A stretch of 64,000 nucleotides of DNA from JBQTIY01 sp052387675 (GTDB lineage Bacteria; Planctomycetota; B15-G4). Positions 53,993-62,283 of the stretch are shown here, one piece after another. The notes beneath the pieces are model-generated. The model made no database searches, was not told the origin of the DNA, and worked only from the letters and a program-made list of their open reading frames with translations. The translations under genes were made by a program, and so were the position numbers. The stretch is from positions 124,001 to 188,000 of the forward strand of contig JBQTIY010000010.1 in the NCBI GenBank assembly GCA_052387675.1, given 5' to 3'. How positions within the stretch are numbered: the stretch's first letter is position 1; every line of letters starts with the position of its first letter.

Positions 53993-54472
53993 TTACCAGC
54001 GATGAAAGGCCGGGTGCCCTTCGCGGACAGCCACGAAGCTGCCGACGCACGTGGCGGTGACGCGGCCCTCGCACTCCAGCGTGGCCTCGATGGTGGCGCG
54101 ATCCTCGCGTGAGTCAGCTACGCGCGCGCGCAGCACCACTGGCGCGTGGCTGTTGGTGGGGCGCAGCAGCTTCACGTGGAAGCTGGCCGTCACGGTGCAG
54201 GGCGGCTTGGCCGCGCCGGTCTTGCGCATGAGGTGGTGGGCAGCGCACCAGTTGCTGTGGCAGTCCAAAAGAGCGCCGACGATGCCGCCGTTGAGCATGC
54301 CGGGATAGGCCTCGTGGTGTGCGGCAGGCGTCCAGTGCGCCACGACCTCTTCGCCCTGCACAAAGCTCTTGATCTGCAAGCCCAACTCGTTCGCCGGCCC
54401 GCAGCCGAAGCAGGCGCTGGCCGGCGCGTAGCGGTCTTGCAGGCTCTGGTCGGCGGGGGCGGGGGAACTCAT
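53993..54472 (-). CDS. PaaI-type hotdog-fold thioesterase
   Basis: 159 residues. CFGCGPANELGLQIK and the hotdog helix segment YPGMLNGGIVGALLDCHSNW, followed by VTASFHVKLLRPT, match PaaI/YbgC-like acyl-CoA thioesterases; the catalytic acidic residue would be the Asp in LLDCH. It starts in a 4-bp overlap with the CbpM-like gene. Substrate unknown, and the link to the chaperone pair may be only transcriptional. Confidence 0.85.
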   Translation of the reverse strand: MSSPAPADQSLQDRYAPASACFGCGPANELGLQIKSFVQGEEVVAHWTPAAHHEAYPGMLNGGIVGALLDCHSNWCAAHHLMRKTGAAKPPCTVTASFHVKLLRPTNSHAPVVLRARVADSREDRATIEATLECEGRVTATCVGSFVAVREGHPAFHRW

Positions 54473-54738
54473 GGGGTCTCGGGCTCCAGCAGTTCAAGAA
54501 TGATGGCGATGCCGGCGAAGTTGACGCCCTGCACTTGGTGCAGGCGCCGGATGAGGGCGACCCGGCCGTACATCGCCGCGGCGACTGAGATGGTCTGGCT
54601 CTGGGCCTCGCTGTGCAAGCGGCCTTCGCCGAGCAGCCCGTAGTCGTAGACCTCGCGCACCCAGGTCAGTTCCACGTGGCAGGCCTCGGCAAGCTGCTGC
54701 AGCGTGAGCAAGGCCTCGTGTTCGGCGGGCGTGCTCAC
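54469..54738 (-). CDS. CbpM-like MerR-fold chaperone modulator
   Basis: 89 residues. LLTLQQLAEACHVELTWVREVYDYGLL is the short MerR-like helix-turn-helix seen in CbpM, and AAAMYGRVALIRRLHQVQGVNFAGIAIILELL is the C-terminal part. CbpM binds the J-domain of CbpA and blocks its stimulation of DnaK. The gene overlaps the DnaJ/CbpA-like gene by 4 bp, the usual cbpA-cbpM arrangement. DNA binding is not expected. Confidence 0.8.
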   Translation of the reverse strand: MSTPAEHEALLTLQQLAEACHVELTWVREVYDYGLLGEGRLHSEAQSQTISVAAAMYGRVALIRRLHQVQGVNFAGIAIILELLEPETP

Positions 54739-55877
54739 GACGGCTCTCCGCGGGCGCCGCCGCTCACGCGCCCGGCGCCGCCAGCGCTGCCGCCGGCCGG
54801 GCCGGTGCCCTCGCGCGCCAAGGCCAGCAGCGCCTCGCGTTGCGCCGGCGTGAGCGTCTCGGGCAGGGCCAGGCGCACGACGGCGTGCAGGTCGCCGCGC
54901 CCGCCTTCACGCAGCAGCAGGCCGCGGCCACGCAGGCGCAGGCGCTGCCCGGCGCGCGTGCCGGGCGGCACGGTGAGACTCACCAGCCCGTCGGGCGTGC
55001 GCAAATCCACGCTGCAGCCGGCCACGGACTCCCACGGTGCGATGGGGAGCTGCGCCAACAGATCCTGTCCCTGGAGCGAGTAGTTCTCGTCGTCTTGCAG
55101 GCGCAGCGTGAGCAAGAGATCGCCGGGCGGTCCGCCGGCCGTGCCGGGTTCGCCCAGGGCCGCGAGGCGCAGCGTGAGGCCGTCGCGCAGCGGCTGCGGC
55201 AGCGAGAGATCGATGGTGCGGCGGTGATTGCGCAGGCCCACGCCCACGCAGTCGGGACAGACGTGCTCGCCGAGGAAGCCGCTGCCGCCGCAGCGCGCGC
55301 AGGGCGCGCTGACGGGCACTTCCAGAGAGCGCCGGCCGCCGGCCAGCGCATCGCTCAGCGGCAGCTCGAGTTCGGCGCGCAGGTCGGCGCCGCGCCGCGG
55401 TCCGCTGGCGCGGCCGGGCCGGCCGCTGCCGCCCACATCGCGCGCAAACTGCTCGCCGAACATGCTGGCAAAGAAATCAGAGAAACCGCCTCCGCCGCCA
55501 GCGCCTCCGAAGGCTTGCGCGAAGTCCTCGGCGCTGGGCCCGCGCGCGCCCGGCGCACCTCGCGCGCCGCGCGGGCCGCCGCCGGCCGCTCCGCTGCCCC
55601 AAGCCTGCCCGCCGGTGCCCGGCGGGGGCGTGAACTCCTGGCCGTGCTTCCAGTGCTCGCCGAAGCGGTCGTATTTCCTGCGCTTCTCCGCGTCGGAGAG
55701 CACCTCGTAGGCCTCCGAGAGCTGCTTGAAGCGCGTCTCGGCCTCGGTCTTGGCGGCGCCCTTGTGCCGGTCGGGATGCCAGCGCAAGGCCAGTTTGCGA
55801 TAGGCCTTGCGAATGGCGTCCGGCGTGGCCGTGCGCGCCACGCCCAGCACTTGGTAGTAATCCTGGAACTGGACCAA
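54735..55877 (-). CDS. DnaJ/CbpA-like J-domain chaperone with a reduced zinc motif
   Basis: About 380 residues from a TTG at 55877; no ATG or GTG lies sensibly close, and the J domain begins directly (FQDYYQVLGVARTATPDAIR). HPD is present in RWHPDRHKG. A Gly/Phe-rich linker follows (GGAGGGGGFSDFFASMFG). Between the two client-binding beta domains are only two CxxCxGxG-type repeats (CARCGGSGF and CPDCVGVG), enough for one zinc site, whereas DnaJ has four and CbpA none. It delivers clients to DnaK. The tail is Gly/Ala-rich. Confidence 0.85.
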   Translation of the reverse strand: MVQFQDYYQVLGVARTATPDAIRKAYRKLALRWHPDRHKGAAKTEAETRFKQLSEAYEVLSDAEKRRKYDRFGEHWKHGQEFTPPPGTGGQAWGSGAAGGGPRGARGAPGARGPSAEDFAQAFGGAGGGGGFSDFFASMFGEQFARDVGGSGRPGRASGPRRGADLRAELELPLSDALAGGRRSLEVPVSAPCARCGGSGFLGEHVCPDCVGVGLRNHRRTIDLSLPQPLRDGLTLRLAALGEPGTAGGPPGDLLLTLRLQDDENYSLQGQDLLAQLPIAPWESVAGCSVDLRTPDGLVSLTVPPGTRAGQRLRLRGRGLLLREGGRGDLHAVVRLALPETLTPAQREALLALAREGTGPAGGSAGGAGRVSGGARGEPS

Positions 55878-56043
55878 GCCGGGAATCGTAGCGCTCGCGG
55901 CTTTCCGCTCAACGGGTCCCCCGGCGCGGCGGCGCGGGCCCCTGGCGCGGCGGCGCGGCGGCGGGGTTAGAATCCGCCCCCTTCCGAAAGCCTCCCAAGA
56001 AACCACTGCGCGCAGACCCTCCGCGGACTGCGCAGGAGCCCCC

Positions 56044-57501
56044 ATGAGCAGCCAGTTGACCAGCCAGGCCGTCGCCGACCCGGTGAAAGAAGACCTGAAC
56101 TTCAACAACATCGTGTCGAATCTGTTCGACCGCGCGGCCAAGCACCTCAAGCTGGACTCCGGACTGCTGGCGCAGATCAAGGCCTGCAACAACCTCTACA
56201 GCTTTCACTTCCCGGTGAAGGTGGACGGCAAGCTGCAGATGTTCCAGGGCTGGCGCGCCGAGCACAGCCACCACCGCAAGCCGCTCAAGGGCGGCATCCG
56301 CTACAGCTTGCACGTGGACGAGCAGGAGGTCATGGCCCTCGCCGCGCTCATGACCTACAAGTGCGCGCTGGTCAACGTGCCCTTCGGCGGCAGCAAGGGC
56401 GCGGTCAAGGTGGATCCCTATCACACACCGGTGGAAGTGCTGGAGCGCATCACGCGCCGCTACGCCTTCGAGCTGACGCACAAGGGCTTCATCGGGCCGG
56501 GCATCAACGTGCCGGCGCCCGACATGGGCACTGGTGAGCGCGAGATGGCCTGGATCGCCGACACTTACGCGGCCATTCATCACGACGATCTCAATGCCAT
56601 GGCCTGCGTCACGGGCAAGCCGGTCAGCCAGGGCGGCATCTCCGGCCGGCGCGAGGCCACGGGCCGCGGCGTCTACTACGCGACGCGCGAGGCTCTGGTC
56701 GACGAGGCCGACTGCAAGCGCATGGGCCTCTCGCCCGGCGTGGCCGGCAAGCGCATTTCAGTGCAGGGCTTCGGCAACGTGGGCTACCACGCGGCGAGCA
56801 TCCTGCAGCACGAGGGCAAGGCCAAGATCGTTGCCATTGGCGAGTACAACGGCACGCTCTACAACCCGGACGGCATCGACGTCGAAGCGCTGCAGAAGCA
56901 TCGCGCCAAGACCGGCTACATCCAGGGCTTCGGCCACGGCTGCCGTGAGTTGCCCAAGAGCCAGGACAGCCTGGAGATCGATTGCGACGTGCTGGTGCCG
57001 GCCGCGCTCGAAAACCAGATCACCATGCAGAACGCCTCGCGCGTGAAGGCCAAGCTCATCGTCGAGGGCGCCAATGGCCCGACGACGCCGGGCGCCGATG
57101 ACATCCTGATTCAGAAGAAGGTGACCATCTCGCCCGACATCTACGCCAATGCCGGCGGTGTCACGGTCTCTTACTTCGAGTGGACCAAGAACATCAGCCA
57201 CATGCGCTTCGGGCGCATGGCGCAGCGCCTTGAGTCACGGCGCGAGCAGCGCAACCTTGATCTCATCGAGCAGACCTCGGGACGCAAGGTCTCCGACGAG
57301 ATGCGCGCGGAGATGGGCGTGGGCGCCAGCGAGATCGACCTGGTGCGTTCAGGTCTCGAGGCCACCATGATCGACTCCTTCGCCGAAATGAAGGAAGCCA
57401 TGCGCGCCGACCCGACCATCCGCGACCTGCGCACGGCGGCCTACGTCGTGGCCATCGCCAAGGTGGCGCGCAGCTACTCGGAGCTCGGCATCTTCCCGTA
57501 A
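56044..57501 (+). CDS. Glutamate dehydrogenase
   Basis: 485 residues from an ATG with AGGAG five bases upstream. Glutamate-binding KPLKGGIRYSLHVD and catalytic-lysine block MTYKCALVNVPFGGSKGAV are followed by PGINVPAPDMGTGEREMAW. The Rossmann domain has VQGFGNVGYHAA, then LVPAALENQIT and IVEGANGPTTPGAD. It interconverts glutamate and 2-oxoglutarate plus ammonia. The EYNGTLYNPDGID residue after the dinucleotide strand is acidic-poor, so cofactor preference is uncertain. A -10-like TAGAAT (55968-55973) lies about 70 bp upstream, in the gap shared with the dnaJ-like operon. Confidence 0.95.
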   Translation: MSSQLTSQAVADPVKEDLNFNNIVSNLFDRAAKHLKLDSGLLAQIKACNNLYSFHFPVKVDGKLQMFQGWRAEHSHHRKPLKGGIRYSLHVDEQEVMALAALMTYKCALVNVPFGGSKGAVKVDPYHTPVEVLERITRRYAFELTHKGFIGPGINVPAPDMGTGEREMAWIADTYAAIHHDDLNAMACVTGKPVSQGGISGRREATGRGVYYATREALVDEADCKRMGLSPGVAGKRISVQGFGNVGYHAASILQHEGKAKIVAIGEYNGTLYNPDGIDVEALQKHRAKTGYIQGFGHGCRELPKSQDSLEIDCDVLVPAALENQITMQNASRVKAKLIVEGANGPTTPGADDILIQKKVTISPDIYANAGGVTVSYFEWTKNISHMRFGRMAQRLESRREQRNLDLIEQTSGRKVSDEMRAEMGVGASEIDLVRSGLEATMIDSFAEMKEAMRADPTIRDLRTAAYVVAIAKVARSYSELGIFP

Positions 57502-57538
57502 GGGCTGGCGATGCGCCGTTGGCAGGCCGCGTCGGGCG

Positions 57539-58690
57539 TCAGTGCGTCTGCCCCGTCTCGGGCACGTGGCAGTTGGCGAGGCCCTGCTTGGCGAGGTACT
57601 GCTGGTGGTACTCCTCGGCCATCCAGAAGGGCGCTTCGGGCACGATCTCGGTGACGATCGGCCGCGCGTAGCGGCCGCTCGCGGAGAGCGCCTCCTTGGC
57701 GGCCTGCGCTAGCAGGCGCTGCTCCTCGCCGCGATAGAAGATGCCGCCGCGGTACTGCGTGCCGAAGTCCGGTCCCTGGCGGTTGAGCTGCGTGGGATCG
57801 TGGTTGGCGAAGAAGATGGCCAAGAGCTGGCTGTAGCTCACGCGGCTCGGGTCATAGATCACGCGCACGGCTTCGGCGTGCCCGGTGTTGCCGGCGCAGA
57901 CTTGCTTGTACGTGGGCTCGGCGACCTTGCCGCCGGTGTAGCCCACGGCCGTCTCGAGCACGCCGGGCGTCTGGCGGAAGGTTTCCTCCACGCCCCAGAA
58001 GCAGCCCGCCGCGAAGATGGCCGTGGCGCGTGCGTGCGCCAGCTCGGGCTCGGTGGCGAGCCGCTCCTTGGGCGTAAACACGAGTGACTCCGAGTTGAGG
58101 CAGTGCCTCTGGCCGGTGGGCGGCGGGCCGTCGTCGAAGACATGGCCCAAGTGCGCATCGCAGCGCGCGCAGGTGATCTCCACGCGCAGCATGCCGTGGC
58201 TGCGGTCGGGCTTCTCGGTCACGTTCTCGGCCGCCACCGGCTGGAAGTAGCTCGGCCAGCCCGAGCCCGACTCGAACTTGTGCTCGCTGCTGAAGAGCGG
58301 CAGCCCGCAGCAGACGCAGGAATACAGGCCAGCCGCCTTGTTGTCGTTGAGCAGGCCGCAGAAGGCGCGCTCGGTGCCTTGATTGCGCGCGATGCGGAAC
58401 TGCTCGGCGCTGAGCTGCGCCTGCCACTCCGCGTCGCTCTTGACGATCTTGGCCACGCTGAGTGGCTCGGTGAGCTGGCCGCGCTCATCGAGCAGGCGCA
58501 CGGTGACGCTGGGGCCGGCGGGTGCTCCTCCGGCGCCCGGGGCAGAACCCGGCGCGGGCGTGGAGGCTGGGGAGGCGGATGAGTTGGTCATGATGCGGGT
58601 GCATCCCCAGGTGAGGAGGGCTAGGCCGGCAAGGCAGCCGAGCAAGCTGAGCAGGGAGGTGGACTTGAGCATGGCGAGCATCGTATCCAT
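57539..58690 (-). CDS. Lipoprotein methionine sulfoxide reductase, MsrB-MsrA fusion
   Basis: About 383 residues from the ATG at 58690, chosen because a lipoprotein signal follows (lipobox LTWGC). After a Ser/Ala/Pro linker the MsrB domain comes first: zinc pairs CVCCG and CARC, GSGWPSYFQP, and catalytic Cys in RHCLNSESL. The MsrA domain follows with GCFWGVEETFR (catalytic Cys) and YDPSRVSYSQLLAIFFANHDP. Together they reduce both R and S epimers of methionine sulfoxide in exported proteins at the envelope. The electron donor is not evident. The B-then-A order and lipid anchor differ from cytoplasmic MsrA proteins. Confidence 0.92.
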   Translation of the reverse strand: MDTMLAMLKSTSLLSLLGCLAGLALLTWGCTRIMTNSSASPASTPAPGSAPGAGGAPAGPSVTVRLLDERGQLTEPLSVAKIVKSDAEWQAQLSAEQFRIARNQGTERAFCGLLNDNKAAGLYSCVCCGLPLFSSEHKFESGSGWPSYFQPVAAENVTEKPDRSHGMLRVEITCARCDAHLGHVFDDGPPPTGQRHCLNSESLVFTPKERLATEPELAHARATAIFAAGCFWGVEETFRQTPGVLETAVGYTGGKVAEPTYKQVCAGNTGHAEAVRVIYDPSRVSYSQLLAIFFANHDPTQLNRQGPDFGTQYRGGIFYRGEEQRLLAQAAKEALSASGRYARPIVTEIVPEAPFWMAEEYHQQYLAKQGLANCHVPETGQTH

Positions 58691-58829
58691 TCGAGAAAGT
58701 GCCCGGTGGAGCGAGCGGCGGGTGCACCCGGCGCCGGTGTCGAGTGCCGGATCGGGAGGCTGACGGACGTTCATCGACCGCGGATCGTTGGGTCGGCAGC
58801 GCGGCGCTGTACCACTCGGGGCCAGTTGC

Positions 58830-58835
58830 TAGGAT
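58830..58835 (+). promoter_or_regulatory. Candidate -10 element of the microcompartment operon
   Basis: TAGGAT ends 9 bases before the ATG of the aldehyde dehydrogenase gene, where transcription would start almost at the ATG. No convincing -35 hexamer is seen at 16-18 bases. The short distance mirrors the stronger candidate at 28397-28426 and suggests a leaderless message. The same bases could also be read as a weak ribosome site. Confidence 0.3.
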
Positions 58836-58844
58836 CTGCGCATC

Positions 58845-60611
58845 ATGATCTTGGCCGACGCCGATCTACGCAGCATTCAGGAAGCCCGAGACCTGGTGCG
58901 GCGTAGTCGCAAGGCCTGGGAAGCCTTCCGGCGTTCCGATCAGGGCAAGGTAGACCGCATTTGCGAGGCGATGGCCCGCGCGGGCTCGCAGGCCAGTGAG
59001 CGCCTGGCCCGTCTGGCGGTGGAGGAGTCGGGCTTCGGCTCGGTGGCCGGCAAGTACCAGAAGAACAAGTTCTGCACCGAGATGCTCTGGGAGAGCCTGA
59101 AGGACCTCAAGACGGTGGGCGTGGTCCATCGCGACGACGCGCGCCGCTACTACCAGGTGGCCGAGCCCTACGGCGTGGTCCTGGGCATCGTGCCGATCAC
59201 GAATCCGACCAGCACGGCGATGTTCAAGATTCTCATCTCGCTGAAGGCGCGCAACAGTGTGGTCATCTCGCCGCATCCGCGCGGGATCAAGTGCATCGGC
59301 GAAGCGACGCGCCTCATGGCCGAGGCCGCGCGCTCGGCCGGCGCGCCCGACGATCTGGTGCTGTGCATGAGCCAGCCCACACTGGAAGGCACGCACGAGG
59401 CCATGCGCGCGCGGGAGACCGCGCTGATCCTGGCCACCGGCGGCCCCGACCTGGTGCGCGCCGCCTACAGCATGGGCAAGCCGGCCTACGGCGTCGGGCC
59501 CGGCAATGCGCCGGCCTTCATCGAGCGCACCGCCGACATCCGCCACGCCGTGCGGGCCATCGTCGGCAGCCAGACCTTCGACAACAGCACGATCTGCGCG
59601 AGCGAGCAGTCGGTGGTGGTGGACAAGCCCATCGAGGCGGCTGTGCGCGCGGAGTTCACGCGCAACAGCGCGCACTGGTGCACGCCGGAGGAGCGCGAGA
59701 AGCTGGCCCGCATCGTGGTGCGCGGCCGCCGCGTGAACGCCGACATCGTGGGCCTCTTCCCGCATCAGATTGCGAAAATGGCTGGTTTCAGTGTGCCGGA
59801 GAAGACCACGGTGCTGCTCACCGAGGAGACCGGCGTGGGCTGGGACCATCCGCTCTCGGTGGAAAAACTCTCGCCGATTCTCTCGGTCTACTTCGAGGAC
59901 GGCTGGGAGGCGGGCTGCGAGCGCTGCATCGAAGTGCTGAACTTCGGCGGCCGCGGCCACACGCTTTCCATTCACAGCCGCGACGAGAACGTGATCTGGA
60001 GCTTCGTCATGGAGAAGCCCACGCATCGCATCCTCATCAATGCGCCCTCGGCGCAGGGCGCGGTGGGTTACGGCACGGGCCTAGTGCCCAGCATGACGCT
60101 GGGCTGCGGCGCCTTCGGCGGCAACATCACTTCGGACAACATCTCGGCGCACAACCTCGTGCTCACCAAGCACGTGGGCTACTGCTACGAAGGCTTCGTC
60201 GAGAGCTTCCCGGATTTCGCGCAGGGCCCGCCGCGCGAACTCAGCTTCAAGGCGCTGCCGGCCGCGCCGGCGCCCGGCGGCCGCGTCGCGACTCAGGCTG
60301 GTGGGCACGCGGGCGGGCAACGTCCCGGCGCGTCCACTGGCGCGGTGGGCACCAGCAGTCCGGTGGCGCGGCCCAGCGCGCCCTTGCCCAGTCACCCCGT
60401 CTATTCCGGTAATCCCACGCATCCGGCCTCGCCGTTTTACGAGCAGCCCAGCGGCGCTGGCCGTCCCGGAGTGCCGGCTGCGTTGCCCGCCGGCGCGTTG
60501 CAAGCCGGCGCGTTGCCGCCCGCCGCGCCCGCCGAGGCGCCCGGCACGAGCCGACCGCCCTACGAGGGCGGACCGATTCCCGTCCCCAAACCCATGAGGT
60601 ACCGCACGTGA
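58845..60611 (+). CDS. CoA-acylating aldehyde dehydrogenase, microcompartment-associated
   Basis: 588 residues against about 460-490 for EutE/PduP. The core (about 1-465) has the ALDH fold: NAD-site segment EPYGVVLGIVPITNPTST, ILATGGPDLVRAAYSMGKPA, and catalytic Cys251 in FDNSTICASEQSVVV, a motif typical of acylating enzymes (EutE, PduP, AdhE). It should convert an aldehyde plus CoA and NAD to acyl-CoA inside the shell. Residues about 470-588 are a Pro/Ala/Gly-rich disordered tail with a small repeat (AGALQ AGALP; DNA copies at 60489 and 60504) ending PIPVPKPMRYRT, perhaps for shell docking. It is the first gene of the operon. Confidence 0.92.
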   Translation: MILADADLRSIQEARDLVRRSRKAWEAFRRSDQGKVDRICEAMARAGSQASERLARLAVEESGFGSVAGKYQKNKFCTEMLWESLKDLKTVGVVHRDDARRYYQVAEPYGVVLGIVPITNPTSTAMFKILISLKARNSVVISPHPRGIKCIGEATRLMAEAARSAGAPDDLVLCMSQPTLEGTHEAMRARETALILATGGPDLVRAAYSMGKPAYGVGPGNAPAFIERTADIRHAVRAIVGSQTFDNSTICASEQSVVVDKPIEAAVRAEFTRNSAHWCTPEEREKLARIVVRGRRVNADIVGLFPHQIAKMAGFSVPEKTTVLLTEETGVGWDHPLSVEKLSPILSVYFEDGWEAGCERCIEVLNFGGRGHTLSIHSRDENVIWSFVMEKPTHRILINAPSAQGAVGYGTGLVPSMTLGCGAFGGNITSDNISAHNLVLTKHVGYCYEGFVESFPDFAQGPPRELSFKALPAAPAPGGRVATQAGGHAGGQRPGASTGAVGTSSPVARPSAPLPSHPVYSGNPTHPASPFYEQPSGAGRPGVPAALPAGALQAGALPPAAPAEAPGTSRPPYEGGPIPVPKPMRYRT

Positions 60612-60676
60612 GCATCTGCCACGGCGCGCCTCTTCCCCAAAAGCCCGGCCTTGAAGCCGACGGAGACTGAAAGAGC

Positions 60677-60967
60677 ATGAGCCAGATTGCACTGGGAATG
60701 ATTGAGACCAAGGGCCTGGTCGGCGCCATTGAGGCGGCCGATGCGATGGTCAAGGCCGCCAAGGTGACGCTCATCGGCAAGGAGCGCATCGGCGGCGGCT
60801 ACGTCACTGTGATGGTGCGCGGCGAAGTCGGTGCGGTGAAGGCCGCCACCGATGCCGGCGCTGCAGCGGCCCGCCGCGTGGGCGAGCTGGTCTCGGTGCA
60901 CGTGATCCCGCGTCCGCACAGCGAGGTCGAGAGCATCCTGCCGCAGTTGACTCCCACCGAGGAGTAA
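60677..60967 (+). CDS. BMC-H hexameric shell protein (PduA/EutM-like)
   Basis: 96 residues, one BMC domain. IALGMIETKGLVGAIEAADAMVKAA and VTLIGKERIGGGYVTVMVRGEVGAVKAATDAG are canonical; VHVIPRPHSEVESIL closes the fold. The pore loop reads ERIGGGY, where PduA and EutM have a small Gly/Ser-rich constriction, so passage of small polar metabolites is expected. Hexamers tile the facets of the shell. A ribosome-site-like GAAAGAG precedes the ATG. It is the only BMC-H gene in the window. Confidence 0.97.
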   Translation: MSQIALGMIETKGLVGAIEAADAMVKAAKVTLIGKERIGGGYVTVMVRGEVGAVKAATDAGAAAARRVGELVSVHVIPRPHSEVESILPQLTPTEE

Positions 60968-60995
60968 GCGGCCGCCCTCGCTTCCGTTTCGCCTT

Positions 60996-61028
60996 AGGTA
61001 CCGAGATCGCCCCAGGTTCTGAGATCGC
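60996..61028 (+). repeat. Direct repeat immediately before the second shell gene
   Basis: AGGTACCGAGATCGC (60996-61010) and AGGTTCTGAGATCGC (61014-61028) are 13 of 15 identical, with an 18-bp period, and the second copy touches the ATG at 61029. No normal Shine-Dalgarno site is present, so the repeat may influence initiation or be a binding site. Confidence 0.55.
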
Positions 61029-61658
61029 ATGGTCCAGCTTCGCGCTTTCACTTTTCTCGACAGCATGCAGCCGCAGTTCGCCAGCTTCGTGGCGAGCACG
61101 GCGCGCGGTTATCTGCCGGTGCGCGGCCAGGCGGCGCTCTACGTGGAGATCGCGCCCGGCATCGCCATCAACCGCGTGACCGACATCGCGCTCAAGCGCA
61201 CCTCGGTGCGGCCGGCGGTGCAGGTCGTCGAGCGCGCCTTCGGCCTGCTCGAAGTGCACGACGAGAGCCAGGCCGAAGTGCTGGAGGCCGGCCGCCACAT
61301 CCTGGAGTATCTCGGCGCGCAGGAGCTGGATCGGCTCAAGCCCAAGATCATGACGAGCGAGATCATCACTGGCATCGACGACTACCAGTCGATGCTGATC
61401 AACCGCAACCGGCAGGGCATGATGCTGCTCGGCGGCGAGACGCTCTACATCCTCGAAGTCCATCCGGCGGCTTACGCCACCATCGCCGCGAACGAGGCCG
61501 AGAAGGCCTCGCCGATCAAGCTCATCCACTTGCAGCCCTACGGCGCCTACGGCCGGCTGCAGCTCGGCGGCAGCGAGTCGCATATTCGCGAGGCGGTCAA
61601 CGCCATCGAGAAGACCATGGCCGACATCCAGGGCAAGCCCAACGAAGGACGCGGCTGA
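61029..61658 (+). CDS. BMC-T trimeric shell protein, double-stacking type
   Basis: 209 residues with two fused BMC domains. The start QLRAFTFLDSMQPQFASFV and blocks ALYVEIAPGIAINRVTDIALK, IVERAFGLLEVHDESQ, EIITGIDDYQSMLINRNRQG and ETLYILEVHPAAYATIAANE closely resemble, from memory, the Haliangium ochraceum BMC-T2/T3 proteins. Those stack as two trimers and gate a large central pore. Such pores are proposed to admit bulky cofactors such as CoA or NAD. The gene follows BMC-H by 61 bp. Confidence 0.9.
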   Translation: MVQLRAFTFLDSMQPQFASFVASTARGYLPVRGQAALYVEIAPGIAINRVTDIALKRTSVRPAVQVVERAFGLLEVHDESQAEVLEAGRHILEYLGAQELDRLKPKIMTSEIITGIDDYQSMLINRNRQGMMLLGGETLYILEVHPAAYATIAANEAEKASPIKLIHLQPYGAYGRLQLGGSESHIREAVNAIEKTMADIQGKPNEGRG

Positions 61659-61678
61659 CCGCCGGCGCCGCGCGCGAC

Positions 61679-61969
61679 ATGTTCAAGGGCAAGGTCATCG
61701 GCGAAGTCTGGGCGACGCGGCGGCACGCCACGTTGGAGGGCTTCAAGCTCTTGCTCGTGGATCCGCATGAGGTGCGCGAGCGCGCGCTGGGCGGCCGAAA
61801 GCAGGGCCTCGTGGTGGCCGCCGACTCAGTGGACGCGGGCGTGGGCGACGAAGTCATCGTGGCCTACGGCCGTGCCGGGCGCACGGCGCTGGGCGCCGGG
61901 CACGACATCGCCGTGGAAGCCGTCGTCGTGGCCGTCGTGGACGGCACGACCGGCCCGGAGCTCGGCTGA
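61679..61969 (+). CDS. BMC-P pentameric vertex protein (EutN/CcmL-like) 1
   Basis: 96 residues. MFKGKVIGEVWATRRHATLEGFKLLLVD is the EutN/CcmL opening, followed by VVAADSVDAGVGDEVIVAYGRAGR, a conserved turn lining the pentamer. Pentamers cap the twelve vertices of the polyhedral shell. The stop overlaps the next ATG by 1 bp (TGATG), so both pentamer genes are translationally linked. Confidence 0.96.
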   Translation: MFKGKVIGEVWATRRHATLEGFKLLLVDPHEVRERALGGRKQGLVVAADSVDAGVGDEVIVAYGRAGRTALGAGHDIAVEAVVVAVVDGTTGPELG

Positions 61970-62283
61970 TGCTCGTCGGGCGCGTGGTCGGCAATGTGTG
62001 GTCCACGCGCAAGGCGCCCTCGCTGGAGGGTCTGCGACTTTTGCTCGTGCGGCCCTTCACCACGGGCGCCACCGAGGCGCAGGACGTCATCGTGGCGGGC
62101 GATGTGCTCGGTGCGGGCATGGGCGAGACGGTGCTGGTGGCCTTCGGCCGCGCGGCGCGCACCGTGCTGGGCAGTCAGGACATCGGCTGGCAGGCCGCGG
62201 TCGTCGGCATCGTGGACAGCATCAGTCTGGCCGAGGGCGGCACTTTCGAACTGGGAGAGCATGGCGAACGCATCCCGGTCTGA
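61969..62283 (+). CDS. BMC-P pentameric vertex protein (EutN/CcmL-like) 2
   Basis: 104 residues. LVGRVVGNVWSTRKAPSLEGLRLLLV and DVIVAGDVLGAGMGETVLVAFGRAAR match the same family as the previous gene; the two share roughly half of aligned residues by eye. The C-terminus is longer (EGGTFELGEHGERIPV). Several shells carry multiple pentamer paralogues, perhaps for alternative capping. Its last 23 bp overlap the start of the following BMC-T gene. Confidence 0.96.
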   Translation: MLVGRVVGNVWSTRKAPSLEGLRLLLVRPFTTGATEAQDVIVAGDVLGAGMGETVLVAFGRAARTVLGSQDIGWQAAVVGIVDSISLAEGGTFELGEHGERIPV

